Below the pieces are notes generated by a model, which was not told the DNA's origin, searched no databases, and worked only from the letters and a program-made list of their open reading frames with translations. DNA of 64,000 nt, from assembly GCA_003243965.1 (NCBI GenBank), contig QHBO01000031.1, positions 26,455 through 90,454 on the forward strand. The letters are read 5' to 3'. Positions 54,377-63,088 of the stretch are shown one piece after another; the stretch's first letter is position 1; each line of letters begins with the position of its first letter. The translations under genes were made by a program, and so were the position numbers. Origin of the DNA: Chloroflexota bacterium. GTDB taxonomy: Bacteria > Chloroflexota > Limnocylindria > QHBO01.

Positions 54377-56233
54377 TCAGGCCGGGGCGCCGACCGCCGC
54401 GCGCGCCAGCGAGCGCGCCGCGTCCGCGATGTGCTCGGCGTCGATGCCGGCCGCGGCCATCTGCTCCATCGGTTTGCCCGAGCCGGGCATGTGGCGCACC
54501 GCCAGCTTCACGATCTTCGGGTGCGGGTCCGCATCGGCAAACACTTCCAGGACGGCGTCGCCGATCCCGCCCTCCGGCCAGTGGTCCTCGACGGTGATGA
54601 TCGCTCCAGTCTCGCGACCGGCTGTACGCAGCGTCTCGGCGTCGATCGGCTTCACCGAGTACAGGTCGATGACCCGCGCCCGGATCCCGTCCTCGGCCAG
54701 CGAATCGGCCGCCTTGAGCGCCTCGTGGAGGGTGATCCCCGCGCCCACCAGGGTCACCCGGTCCTCGTCGGAGCGCTTCACCACCCGCGCGCCACCGACA
54801 GGGAACTCCTCGCCCGGCGCGTAGATGACCGGCAGCTTCTCGCGCGTGGTGCGCAGGAAGATGATCCCCTCGCGGTCGGCCATCTGCGCCACCAGCTGGG
54901 CGGTCTGGTTCGGGTCGGACGGGTAGAGCACCGTGCTGCCGTACACCGCCCGCAGGCTCGCGATGTCCTCCAGCGCCATCTGCGACGGGCCGTCCTCACC
55001 GATGCTGACGCCCGCGTGACTGCCGACCAGGCACAGGTTTGCCTGGCTCACCGCCGCCATGCGCACGAAGTCGTAGGCGCGGCTCAGGAAGGCGGCGAAG
55101 GTCGAGGCGAACGGTCGCCAGCCACGAGCCTGCAGCCCGACCGCGGCGGCCACCATCTGCTGCTCGGCGATGTACATCTCGAAGTAGCGCTCGGGGAAGG
55201 CCTCCTTGAAGAGGTCCGCGTAGGTGGAGTTGCTGACCTCGCCGTCGAGCACCACCACGTCCCCGCGTGTGCGCCCGATGGCCGCCAACGCTTCCCCGTA
55301 CGCCTTGCGGGGTGCCTCCGCGCCGCCGAGCTCGTAGCGCGGCAGCTCCAGCGGCGCGTCGGCGTCGAACCGATGCGGCTCGCCACCCTGGTCAGGGCGG
55401 GCCACGTCCACGTGAATGTGGCGGATGCCACCCAGCTCGGCGATATCGGCCTCCGGGTGGGGCACCGGCTTGCCGTGCGCGCCGTTCTTGTTGGCCACCT
55501 CGCCGACGCCCTGCCCTTTCACCGTGCGCGCCACGATGACGGTCGGCCGATCCCGGCTGGCCACCGCCTCCGCATAGGCGCGGTCGATCTGCGCCACGTC
55601 ATGCCCGTCGATCTCGATCGCGTTCCAGCCGCACGAGCGCGCGCGGCCGGCGTAGTAGTCGAGGTCCCAGCCGTGCATCGTCTCCCCGGTCTGGCCGAGC
55701 CGGTTGACGTCGATGATCGCGGTCAGGTTGCTCAGCTTGTTGAACGCGGCGTGCTCGAACGCCTCCCACATCGAGCCCTCGGCCATCTCCGAGTCACCGC
55801 ACAGCACCCAGACCCGGTACGGCAGCCGGTCGAGCCGCTGCCCGGCGAGCGCGACGCCGACACCCACCGGCAGCCCCTGCCCCAGCGAGCCGGTCGCGAC
55901 GTCGACCCATGGCAGCACCGGGGTCGGGTGGCCCTGGATGCGGCTGCCGAACTGGCGGAAGGTGAGCATCTCCTCGTCGGAGATCGCACCCGCCGCCTTG
56001 TAGATGGCGTACAGCAGCGGTGACGCGTGACCCTTGCTGAAGATCAGATGGTCGTTGTGCGGATCCTCGGGGCGACCGAAGTCATAGTGCAGGTGCCTGC
56101 TGATCAGGACCGCCATCAGGTCTGCGGCGGACATCGAGGAGGTCGGGTGGCCGGACCCGGCGGCCGAGCTGGACCGGATGGAATCGACGCGGAGCTGCTG
56201 CCCCAGCTCTCGCCACTGCTCGAGGTCGTTCAT
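54377..56233 (-). CDS. tkt: transketolase
   Basis: Thiamine-diphosphate enzyme moving two-carbon units between sugar phosphates. At 618 residues it is the short, animal-like type rather than the usual 660-700. Motifs: AAGSGHPTSSMSAADLMAVL, SKGHASPLLYAIYKAAG, GDSEMAEGSMWEA (ThDP-binding GDG-like block, here GDS), EIDGHDVAQI, and FEMYIAEQQMVAAAVGLQARGW with the activating Glu in the pyrimidine domain. SHAGVSIGEDGPSQMALED is the conserved C-half block. It is first in the pentose phosphate operon, with a hairpin terminator of the upstream gene behind it. Confidence 0.95.
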   Translation of the reverse strand: MNDLEQWRELGQQLRVDSIRSSSAAGSGHPTSSMSAADLMAVLISRHLHYDFGRPEDPHNDHLIFSKGHASPLLYAIYKAAGAISDEEMLTFRQFGSRIQGHPTPVLPWVDVATGSLGQGLPVGVGVALAGQRLDRLPYRVWVLCGDSEMAEGSMWEAFEHAAFNKLSNLTAIIDVNRLGQTGETMHGWDLDYYAGRARSCGWNAIEIDGHDVAQIDRAYAEAVASRDRPTVIVARTVKGQGVGEVANKNGAHGKPVPHPEADIAELGGIRHIHVDVARPDQGGEPHRFDADAPLELPRYELGGAEAPRKAYGEALAAIGRTRGDVVVLDGEVSNSTYADLFKEAFPERYFEMYIAEQQMVAAAVGLQARGWRPFASTFAAFLSRAYDFVRMAAVSQANLCLVGSHAGVSIGEDGPSQMALEDIASLRAVYGSTVLYPSDPNQTAQLVAQMADREGIIFLRTTREKLPVIYAPGEEFPVGGARVVKRSDEDRVTLVGAGITLHEALKAADSLAEDGIRARVIDLYSVKPIDAETLRTAGRETGAIITVEDHWPEGGIGDAVLEVFADADPHPKIVKLAVRHMPGSGKPMEQMAAAGIDAEHIADAARSLARAAVGAPA

Positions 56234-56313
56234 GACTGCTCAGCCTCCGCAAGTTGTCTGCCGAAGGGCGTGCGGAACCATCATACGAGCCGCCTCGGCG
56301 AGCCGCGGAGAAG

Positions 56314-56347
56314 CGAAGAGCGGCGCTCCGGCGGACGCCGCTCTTCG
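56314..56347 (-). terminator. terminator hairpin between zinc-ribbon gene and tkt
   Basis: CGAAGAGCGGCG, a 10-base loop and CGCCGCTCTTCG give a perfect 12-bp stem 24 bp downstream of the stop at 56371. It likely isolates the tkt operon from the upstream gene, so the tkt promoter should lie between about 56234 and 56313. Confidence 0.75.
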
Positions 56348-56370
56348 GCTGCCTGACGGGTGGCGCCGGT

Positions 56371-56733
56371 CTAGCCCCGCACCAGCCGGAAGCAATCGCT
56401 GCAATACACCGGTCGGGCACCGGTCGGCCGGAATGGAACCTGCGTCTCCTTGCCACAGCGCGCGCAGGTTGCATCGAACATCTCCCGCGGCCCACGGCTG
56501 TAGCCGCCACCGCCGTAGCCGCCGCCACCCCCGTAGCCGCCGCCACTGCCGTAGCTGCTGGCCCCGGTGCCGGCCCCGCCGCCGCCAGTCGCACGTCGCT
56601 GCGCACGGCAGGACGAGCACCGCTTGGGCGCAGAGGCAAAGCCCTTCTGCGCGAAGAATTCCTGCTCGGACGCGGAAAAGACAAAGTCGACGCCGCAGTC
56701 GCTGCAGGTGAGCACCTGGTCGGTATAGGCCAC
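56371..56733 (-). CDS. CxxC zinc-ribbon protein with Gly/Tyr-rich linker
   Basis: Protein of 120 residues with two zinc sites. The first half (LTCSDCGVDFVFSASEQEFFAQKGF then RCSSCRAQRR) is a probable zinc-ribbon of the zf-trcl type. A Gly/Tyr-rich flexible linker (GGGYGGGGGYGGGG) leads to a second CxxC pair set, CARCGKETQVPFRPT and YCSDCFR, typical of the CxxC-x-CxxC-SSSS family. The GTG at 56733 was chosen because GGGAGGGG precedes it; the track start at 56769 lacks a ribosome site. Such proteins are common in Chloroflexota and may bind nucleic acid or proteins. Confidence 0.82.
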   Translation of the reverse strand: MAYTDQVLTCSDCGVDFVFSASEQEFFAQKGFASAPKRCSSCRAQRRATGGGGAGTGASSYGSGGGYGGGGGYGGGGYSRGPREMFDATCARCGKETQVPFRPTGARPVYCSDCFRLVRG

Positions 56734-56943
56734 GAGGACCCCTCCCTGAGTGATGACCACGTCGGGCAAACGACGTTCTTGTGTCGACGCCGGCCACGGG
56801 TCTTGCCGCTACCCCGTGAGCCGACGATTGCCGTGGTGGGAGGGGAGGGAAGGCTGCAGGCGCCGCACGAGCGGCCCGACGCGGCGGAGTATACCCATCG
56901 CGCTCCGCAGCGCAAGAGGTTTGTACCGGCTAGCGTACGCATC

Positions 56944-57135
56944 ATGGTGAGGACCGCCGGATTCGTGATTGGCGCGCTGGCCACCGCAGCCGGGCTGATC
57001 TGGCTGCTCCAGGGTCTGAACGTGCCGTTCGCGCCGCGCTCGTTCATGACCGCGGACCGCGCGTGGGTGGCGATCGGCGCGGTGACGGCCTTCGCGGGCA
57101 TCGCGCTGGCCGCGTGGAGCCGGCGACACACCTGA
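56944..57135 (+). CDS. small membrane protein (63 aa)
   Basis: From ATG 56944, 63 residues with two membrane helices: VRTAGFVIGALATAAGLIWLLQGLN and WVAIGAVTAFAGIALAAWS, joined by VPFAPRSFMTADRA. The WLLQGLN ... SFMT ... W pattern recurs in a widespread uncharacterised small membrane family, so it is likely real although the track shows it only inside a longer ORF from 56254. It ends with RRHT just before the convergent nicotinamidase gene. Function unknown. Confidence 0.72.
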   Translation: MVRTAGFVIGALATAAGLIWLLQGLNVPFAPRSFMTADRAWVAIGAVTAFAGIALAAWSRRHT

Positions 57136-57147
57136 GGCCGCGGCGCG

Positions 57148-57804
57148 CTAGCCGTCGGGGCGCAGCTCCACGCCCGCCGCGGCCATCTCGTCCAGCGCTC
57201 GCTCGCCGTCCCCGGGACGCAGGCTGACCGCGGCCACCGCATCGGTCAGCACCGCCGTCTCGAAGCCGAGGCGCATCGCGTCGAGGGCCGTGGCTCGCAC
57301 GCAGTAGTCGGTGGCCACTCCGCAGATCACCACCCGCGTCACGGCGCTGGCACGCAGCAGGTCCTCGAGCTCCGTGGCGCCCTCCGCGCCGGTCAACGGA
57401 TCGCGCACGCTGAATGCCGAATAGCCGTCCTCGCCGTTGACGCCCTTGCGGATGCGGGGCACGTAGGCAGACACGCGCAACTCCGGGTGCAGCTGCGCGC
57501 CCCACGTCTCGGCCACGCAGTGGACCGGCCACCTGCCGCCGTCCCTGGCGAAGTGGGGCGTGGAGGGCGGGTGCCAGTCCTGCGTGCAGACGACCAGCGA
57601 CCCGGTCGAGGCGGCACGCGAGATCTCTCGGTTGACCCGCGGCAGAAGCCGCGCTGCACCCCGGACCGCCAGGCTGCCCCGCGGGTCGACGAAATCGTTC
57701 TGGACGTCGACGACGACCAGCGCATCCCGGCTCGGCTCGGTCGGCGGGTGAGTCGGAGGGCGAGTCGGAGATCCGACCGGGGCATCGGAGCGAGGCAGCC
57801 GCAT
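57148..57804 (-). CDS. pncA: nicotinamidase / isochorismatase-family hydrolase
   Basis: Cysteine hydrolase that converts nicotinamide to nicotinic acid in NAD salvage. The 218-residue chain has the catalytic Asp in LVVVDVQNDFVDP, the metal-site TQDWHPPSTPHFA, the catalytic Lys in RIRKGVNG, and the nucleophile in ICGVATDYCVRATALDA. These are the full Asp-Lys-Cys triad and metal ligands of PncA rather than of a plain isochorismatase. An N-terminal 25-residue Pro/Thr-rich tail (PVGSPTRPPTHPPTEPS) may be unstructured. A later start just before DALVVVD is possible. Confidence 0.92.
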   Translation of the reverse strand: MRLPRSDAPVGSPTRPPTHPPTEPSRDALVVVDVQNDFVDPRGSLAVRGAARLLPRVNREISRAASTGSLVVCTQDWHPPSTPHFARDGGRWPVHCVAETWGAQLHPELRVSAYVPRIRKGVNGEDGYSAFSVRDPLTGAEGATELEDLLRASAVTRVVICGVATDYCVRATALDAMRLGFETAVLTDAVAAVSLRPGDGERALDEMAAAGVELRPDG

Positions 57805-57923
57805 CGGTCGATCTTACGATCGCGACCGGCGCGCCCGATGCACGGCCGGTCGCCCCGCCTGGGCTTCGCCTTTCCGGTCCGGGGGAAGCTTCACGACGTT
57901 CCGGGGCGTAGGATAGGAAACGG

Positions 57924-58670
57924 ATGCATCCGCCGCTGAAAGCCCGCCGGGTCGTGTACGCAGCCCTGCCGATTGCAGTCGCGACGGCTCTCGCGCTGGG
58001 CGGATGCACGGCCAGCCCGGCCACCGCCGAGGCCAACAGCGTGGCGTGGCTGTACAACGTCTTCCTCGCCGCCGCCGGGGTCGTCTTCGTGGTGGTCGCA
58101 GCCCTCATCGGATGGAGCGTGATCCGTTACCGCGGCCAGGCGGGGGACGCCTCACTGCCTCCCCAGACACACGGAAACCTCATCCTGGAGGTGGTCTGGT
58201 GGGCACTCCCGACCCTGCTGGTGATCGGCCTCTTCGTGATCAGCGCCCAGGTCCTGAACGCCACCGACAAACGGTCCCCCAGCGGAGCGGTCCGGGTCCG
58301 GGTCGAGGGCTTCCAGTGGCAGTGGCGGTTCACCTACCTCGACAGCGGGGTGCAGCTCGTCGGCCTCCCCGACCGGCCGCCCCAGCTCGTGCTGCCGGTG
58401 GGTGAGCAGATCAGCTTCGAGCTCGTCTCGGCCGACGTGATCCACTCGTTCTATATCCCGCACTTCCTGCTGAAGCGCGACACCATCCCCGGTCTCGCCA
58501 ATCGCGTCGACCTGACCATCGACCGGGCCGGCACCTACGGCGGGCAGTGCGCGGAGTTCTGCGGCCTGCTCCACGCCCGGATGGTGTTCAGCATCCGGGC
58601 CGTGGCACCCAGTGACTTCCAACGCTGGCTGAGCGAGCAGCGCGCCTTGCCGCCGAGTCCGTCGCCGTGA
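57924..58670 (+). CDS. ctaC: cytochrome c oxidase subunit II
   Basis: Copper-A subunit that takes electrons from cytochrome c. It is a 248-residue lipoprotein-type precursor with a lipobox LALGGC near residue 28. Two membrane helices ([20 protein letters not shown] and [19 protein letters not shown]) are followed by the outside cupredoxin domain: [28 protein letters not shown] and the CuA block [13 protein letters not shown] with both Cys, His and Met. ATG at 57924. It is joined to the subunit I gene by a GTGA overlap. Confidence 0.96.
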   Translation: MHPPLKARRVVYAALPIAVATALALGGCTASPATAEANSVAWLYNVFLAAAGVVFVVVAALIGWSVIRYRGQAGDASLPPQTHGNLILEVVWWALPTLLVIGLFVISAQVLNATDKRSPSGAVRVRVEGFQWQWRFTYLDSGVQLVGLPDRPPQLVLPVGEQISFELVSADVIHSFYIPHFLLKRDTIPGLANRVDLTIDRAGTYGGQCAEFCGLLHARMVFSIRAVAPSDFQRWLSEQRALPPSPSP

Positions 58671-60367
58671 CCACGGCCGAGCTGCAGACCCCGCGTCCGG
58701 CCCACGGCGAGCCACGCGCCGGCATGGTCGAGTTCCTGACCACCACCGACCACAAGCAGATCGGCCTGCTCTACATCTTCACCTCCCTGCTCTTCTTTGG
58801 GCTCTCCGGCGTGCTGGCGCTCCTGATGCGCGCCGAGCTGACCGCGCCGGGGCTCCAGCTGATGAACGAGTCGACCTACAACCAGCTCTTCACCATGCAC
58901 GGCACCGGGATGATCTTCTTCTTCGGCTCGCCGCTGGTCGTCGGCCTGGCCAACTACTTCGTCCCGCTCCAGATCGGTGCGCCGGACGTCGCCTTCCCGC
59001 GGCTCAACGCGCTGACCTACTGGCTCTTCCTGGCAGGCGGCCTGATCGCGTTCAGCGGCTTCCTGACCACCAGCGGGGCCGCCGCCTTCGGTTGGACCGC
59101 CTACTCGCCGCTCTCCGACAGCGTCTACTCGCCCGGGGCGGGGCCGACCCTGTGGATCGTGGGCGTCCTGCTCGGCGGCGCCTCCAGCATCCTCGGCGCG
59201 GTCAACTTCATCGCCACCATCTTCACCCTGCGCGCGCCCGGCATGACGATGTTCCGGATGCCGATCTTCACCTGGAACATGCTGGTGACCTCGCTCCTGA
59301 TCATGGTCAGCTTCCCGGTCCTCACCGCGGCGCTGGCAATGCTCTTCCTGGACCGAGCCCTCGGCGCACACTTCTTCGCCGGCGGTGACGCGATCCTGTG
59401 GCAGCACCTGTTCTGGTTCTTCGGTCACCCCGAGGTCTACATCCTGATCCTGCCCTTCTTCGGGATCGTGACCGAGATCATCCCCGTCTTCTCCGGCAAG
59501 CCGGTCTTCGGCTACCGAAGCTTCGTCTTCGCCACGATGCTGATCGCCGCGTTCAGCTTCAGCGTCTGGGCGCACCACATGTTCGCCACCGGGTTCGTGA
59601 ACAACCTGTTCTTCGCCATCACCTCGATGGCGATCGCCATCCCCACCGGCGTGAAGTACTTCAACTGGATCGCGACCATGTGGCGTGGGCACATCCGTCT
59701 CCAGACGCCGATGCTGTATTCCATCGGCTTCCTCTTCATGTTCCTGGTTGGCGGCATCACCGGGCCGTTTCTGGCCTCGCCGGCGATCGACTACGCGGTG
59801 CACGACACCTATTACCTGGTGGCCCACTTCCACTACGTGCTCTTTGGCGGCACCGTCTTTGCGGCGTTCGCCGGCTTCTACTTCTGGTTCCCCAAGATGA
59901 CGGGGCGCATGCTGAGCGAGCGGCTCGGCCACCTCCAGTTCTGGCCGATGCTGATCGGGATGAACATGACCTTCTTCCCGATGCACATCCTGGGGCTCAA
60001 CGGCATGCCCCGACGGGTCGCGGACTATCCGGCCGATGCCGGGTGGACCGGGCTGAACGTGATCGTCACCATCGGGGCGGTGATCACCGCACTCTCGATC
60101 GGAGTCTTCGTCTACAACGTCGTCGTCTCGGTCTTCCTGCGGCGGGGCGCTCCGGCGCCGCCCGATCCGTGGGGCGGGTACAGCCTCGAGTGGTGGACCA
60201 CCTCTCCCCCGCCGCACCACAACTTCACCTCGCTGCCACCCATCCGCAGCGAGCGGCCGGTCTTCGACGCCCGCCAGGCCGCCGCCCCCGGCGCCATCCC
60301 GGATCGGACGATGGCCGGCGGCGACGTGGCGCACCGGCCCGTGCGGCCCGGCGGCACCGATGGCTGA
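58667..60367 (+). CDS. ctaD: cytochrome c oxidase subunit I
   Basis: Heme-copper oxidase subunit I of 566 residues, reducing oxygen and pumping protons at the membrane. Twelve-plus helices. Heme and copper ligands: [32 protein letters not shown] (Cu-B His and cross-linked Tyr), [12 protein letters not shown] and [14 protein letters not shown]. The HPEVY Tyr marks a type A oxidase; [19 protein letters not shown] holds a D-channel-like Asp, but I cannot settle the subtype. It starts at GTG 58667 and overlaps the next gene by 8 bp. Its C-terminal 60 residues are soluble. Confidence 0.97.
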   Translation: MTTAELQTPRPAHGEPRAGMVEFLTTTDHKQIGLLYIFTSLLFFGLSGVLALLMRAELTAPGLQLMNESTYNQLFTMHGTGMIFFFGSPLVVGLANYFVPLQIGAPDVAFPRLNALTYWLFLAGGLIAFSGFLTTSGAAAFGWTAYSPLSDSVYSPGAGPTLWIVGVLLGGASSILGAVNFIATIFTLRAPGMTMFRMPIFTWNMLVTSLLIMVSFPVLTAALAMLFLDRALGAHFFAGGDAILWQHLFWFFGHPEVYILILPFFGIVTEIIPVFSGKPVFGYRSFVFATMLIAAFSFSVWAHHMFATGFVNNLFFAITSMAIAIPTGVKYFNWIATMWRGHIRLQTPMLYSIGFLFMFLVGGITGPFLASPAIDYAVHDTYYLVAHFHYVLFGGTVFAAFAGFYFWFPKMTGRMLSERLGHLQFWPMLIGMNMTFFPMHILGLNGMPRRVADYPADAGWTGLNVIVTIGAVITALSIGVFVYNVVVSVFLRRGAPAPPDPWGGYSLEWWTTSPPPHHNFTSLPPIRSERPVFDARQAAAPGAIPDRTMAGGDVAHRPVRPGGTDG

Positions 60368-60809
60368 GGAGCTGCGCTTCTTTCTGCGGACGGCGCTCTA
60401 CTCGGTCTTCATCGGAACCGTGTACTGGCTCGTCAGCTACGAGGTGGCCGGCAGCGTCCTGCTGGCGTTCGTCGTCCTCGCGGCCGGCTCCGTGGTGGGC
60501 GTCAGCCTGGTGCTGGCACGCAGCGCGGCCGGCGAGATCGTGCCTGTGGGCGACGGACCGGCGCACCGGTTGCTGGGCGCGGCCATGCGCGTCGTGGGCT
60601 TCACCGAGCCGGGATCGCCGGCACTCAGCCAGCCGCTCGAGGCGCGGCCACAGCCGTTCCCGCGTTCCAGCATCTGGCCGCTGGTGGCCGGCTTCGCGAC
60701 CCTGCTCGCGGGGCTGGGCCTGGTGTACGGCCCGTGGCTGCTGCTCCCGGGAATCGCGGTCGGCGCGCTGGCCGGGTGGGGCTGGCTGACGCAGATGGAC
60801 AGGCCGTAG
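60360..60809 (+). CDS. putative small cytochrome c oxidase subunit
   Basis: Membrane protein of 149 residues with two helices near the N terminus ([36 protein letters not shown]) and two near the C terminus ([38 protein letters not shown]). The middle is a soluble loop. The position directly after ctaD with an 8-bp overlap, and the size, match CtaF-type subunit IV in actinobacteria and Chloroflexota oxidases, but sequence motifs are weak. No subunit III gene follows. Confidence 0.65.
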   Translation: MAEELRFFLRTALYSVFIGTVYWLVSYEVAGSVLLAFVVLAAGSVVGVSLVLARSAAGEIVPVGDGPAHRLLGAAMRVVGFTEPGSPALSQPLEARPQPFPRSSIWPLVAGFATLLAGLGLVYGPWLLLPGIAVGALAGWGWLTQMDRP

Positions 60810-60849
60810 GCTCACTCGGCCGGTGGTCGCGCGGCGGTCGCGCGGCGGT

Positions 60850-62490
60850 CTACTCGAACGCCGGCATCGCCCCGCGCTGCTCGGCCTGCCCCGGCACCTG
60901 TCGGCGCAGCGGAAGCTCATGCAGGAGCAGGGTCGAGATGACGGCGAGCGCCATCGCCCCCACGCCCAGCCACAGCGCGTTCGCCAGCGCGATGCTGAAC
61001 GCTTCGTGGAAGGCGGTGGCGAACGCGGCGCGGAACTGCGGCGGCACCTGCGACAGCGTGCCCGCGGCTCCGGAGCCGACCTGGGTCAGCGCCCCCGGAT
61101 CGAAGCCGGCCGGAGCCGCAACCGGCACGAACTGGGAAGGCAGACCGTTGGCCATCAGCTGCTGACGGATCAGGTCCCAGTTCAGATTGCCACGGAACAG
61201 GGTGAAGCCGAGGGTCAGGCCCACGGTTCCGCCGATCTGGCGAAAGAGGGTCAGATCGCTGGTCGCCGCCCCGAGCTTGGAGAAGGGCACCGCGTTCTGG
61301 ACGATGATGGTGAAGACGGCCATCGTCGGACCGATTCCGATGCCCATCATGAGCATCCAGATCCACAGCAGCGGCACGGGCGTGTCGGCCCGCACGTTGG
61401 TGAGCAGCAGGAGCCCGATCGCGGCCACCAGCAGCGAGGCGCTGGTCAGCCACTTGTAGTGGCCGGTGCGGCTCACCACCTGTCCCGCGACGATCGAGCT
61501 GCCGATCAGCCCGAAGAGGAACGGCAACAGGTCGTATCCGGAGGCGGTGGCGCTGGCGCCCTTCACCACCTGGAACCAGAGCGGCAGGAAGATCACCGCG
61601 CTGAAGAAGCCGAACATGGCCAGGAAGACCGCCACCATCGAAACCGCGAAGGTCCGGACTCGGAACAGGTCGAGGGGGATCATCGGCTCCCGGGCGCGGG
61701 ACTCGACCCAGATGAAGACCGCCCCGAACACGAAGCCGGCCACCAGCAGGCCCCAGACCCGCGGGTCGGACCAGTTGCCGCTCTGCGCGTTCGTCAGGCC
61801 GACCAGGATCGGGACCACCGCGGCGGTGAAGGTGGCGACGCCCAGCCAGTCGATCGAGGGCCGCGCCCCGCTGCGTCGCACGGTGGGCAGCAGCCGCCAG
61901 ATGACGGTCAGCGCAACCAGGCCGATGGGCAGGTTGACGTAGAAGACCCAGTGCCAGCTGAACGTGTCGGTCAGGAAGCCGCCCAGTCCCGGCCCGACCA
62001 GGAAGGCGACGCCGAAGACGGCGCCGAAGAGACCCTGGTACTTACCGCGCTCGGCCGGGCTGAAGAGGTCGCCGATGACCGCCAGGCTGATCGGGAAGAG
62101 CGCGCCGGCACCGAGTCCCTGGATGCCGCGGAACAGGATCAGTTGCCACATCGTCTGTGACAGCCCCGACAGGGCGGACCCGACCAGGAAGAGGCCGATG
62201 CCGACCATCAGCATCGGTCGCCGGCCGTACAGGTCGGAGAGCTTGCCGTAGATGGGGACCGTCACCGTGCTGGTCAGCAGGTACGCGGTCACCACCCAGG
62301 TGTAGTAGTCGGCGCCGTGCAGGTCGGTGACGACCCGCGGCAGGATCGGCCCGACGATGGTCTGATCGAGGGCGGAGAGGAAGAGTCCGAGCAGCACCGC
62401 AAAGAGGATCTCGAAGCGGGCACGCCGGGTCACGTGGATCGGCGCGTCATTCTCGAGGGGGAGCGATGCGGATTGGCTGGGGGATGACAT
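60850..62490 (-). CDS. DHA2-family MFS multidrug efflux transporter
   Basis: Proton-driven drug exporter of 546 residues with 14 predicted membrane helices (EmrB/QacA type). Motifs: LFLSALDQTIVGPILPRVV (motif D1), KLSDLYGRRPMLMVGIGLFLVGSALSG (motif A region), FRGIQGLGAGALFPIS (motif B) and GPGLGGFLTDTFSWHWVFYVNLPIG (motif C and the DHA2 WHWxFxxN block). The C-terminal part ends with a basic cytosolic tail. The MarR gene is 3 bp upstream on the same strand, so it is probably its regulator. The usual substrates are drugs or toxic metabolites; the real one is unknown. Confidence 0.94.
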   Translation of the reverse strand: MSSPSQSASLPLENDAPIHVTRRARFEILFAVLLGLFLSALDQTIVGPILPRVVTDLHGADYYTWVVTAYLLTSTVTVPIYGKLSDLYGRRPMLMVGIGLFLVGSALSGLSQTMWQLILFRGIQGLGAGALFPISLAVIGDLFSPAERGKYQGLFGAVFGVAFLVGPGLGGFLTDTFSWHWVFYVNLPIGLVALTVIWRLLPTVRRSGARPSIDWLGVATFTAAVVPILVGLTNAQSGNWSDPRVWGLLVAGFVFGAVFIWVESRAREPMIPLDLFRVRTFAVSMVAVFLAMFGFFSAVIFLPLWFQVVKGASATASGYDLLPFLFGLIGSSIVAGQVVSRTGHYKWLTSASLLVAAIGLLLLTNVRADTPVPLLWIWMLMMGIGIGPTMAVFTIIVQNAVPFSKLGAATSDLTLFRQIGGTVGLTLGFTLFRGNLNWDLIRQQLMANGLPSQFVPVAAPAGFDPGALTQVGSGAAGTLSQVPPQFRAAFATAFHEAFSIALANALWLGVGAMALAVISTLLLHELPLRRQVPGQAEQRGAMPAFE

Positions 62491-62493
62491 GGG

Positions 62494-62967
62494 TCAGTGC
62501 TCCGGGTGGTTGGGGTGGTCGGAGGCGCTCTCAGCGGCGAACGCGACGCGCAGATCGCGAACTGCCTGCAAAAGGTTGGCCTGTTGGCTCTCGTCGAGCC
62601 GACGGACGACGGCATTGAGGCGGTCGAGTCGGATGCGTTCCAGCTCGGAGATCAGCCCGGACCCCGCCGATGTCAACCGGGCGAGCACCACCCGCCGATC
62701 GGCGGCGTCTGCCACGCGCTCGACGAGCCCGCGTTCGGCCATGCGGCCGATGATCCCGCTCACGCTCGGCAGCGACACATCGAGCGTCTCCGCCAGGCGG
62801 GACATCGAGACGGGTCCCTCCTCGTCCAGCAGCGTCAGGACCTGGAGGTGCGTGATCGACACGCCCCGGGCGTGGCAGCGTGCCGCCCATGCGCCGCGCT
62901 GGCGGCTCAGCAGCGGCGCGATCTCGTCGAGGATGTCGCGGCTGAGCGGTGTCGTGGCGAGGGTCAA
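62494..62967 (-). CDS. MarR-family transcriptional regulator
   Basis: Winged-helix repressor of about 157 residues that likely controls the neighbouring efflux pump. The DNA-binding part has SITHLQVLTLLDEEGPVSMSRLAETLDVSLPSVSGIIGRM, the HTH, and the wing MAERGLVERVADAADRRVVLARLT with the conserved DRR. TTG 62967 is chosen because GCGGAGC lies 6 bases before it; the track's TTG 62994 has no such site. It is divergent from the FAD-oxidoreductase gene, so an operator in the 120-bp gap could serve both. Confidence 0.93.
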   Translation of the reverse strand: MTLATTPLSRDILDEIAPLLSRQRGAWAARCHARGVSITHLQVLTLLDEEGPVSMSRLAETLDVSLPSVSGIIGRMAERGLVERVADAADRRVVLARLTSAGSGLISELERIRLDRLNAVVRRLDESQQANLLQAVRDLRVAFAAESASDHPNHPEH

Positions 62968-63023
62968 TCGAGCTCCGCTTGTTATCGTGGACAATGGTTC
63001 ATATGGGGTGGAAGGTTAGGGTG

Positions 63024-63041
63024 CCATGAATCATACCATGG
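63024..63041. promoter_or_regulatory. possible MarR operator
   Basis: CCATGAATCATACCATGG has CCATG/CATGG inverted arms around an 8-base centre, in the divergent gap between marR and the oxidoreductase gene. MarR proteins bind such imperfect palindromes of 16-20 bp, so this is a candidate. A TTGT-8-ACAA pair at 62980-62995 is a weaker one. Confidence 0.3.
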
Positions 63042-63088
63042 AGCCGATGGCGGCGCGCAACGCGGCGCGCAAGGGCGTGCTGGGGGCC

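Noticed and set aside
53411-56023. 870-aa forward ORF over tal and tkt
   Set aside because: Antisense shadow caused by high GC; transaldolase and transketolase on the minus strand explain every base.
58535-60334. 599-aa reverse ORF over ctaD
   Set aside because: Antisense shadow of a certain oxidase gene.
60810-60849. Direct repeat GGTCGCGCGGC in the gap after the oxidase genes
   Set aside because: Only about two short copies in a 40-bp gap between convergent genes; no sign of function.
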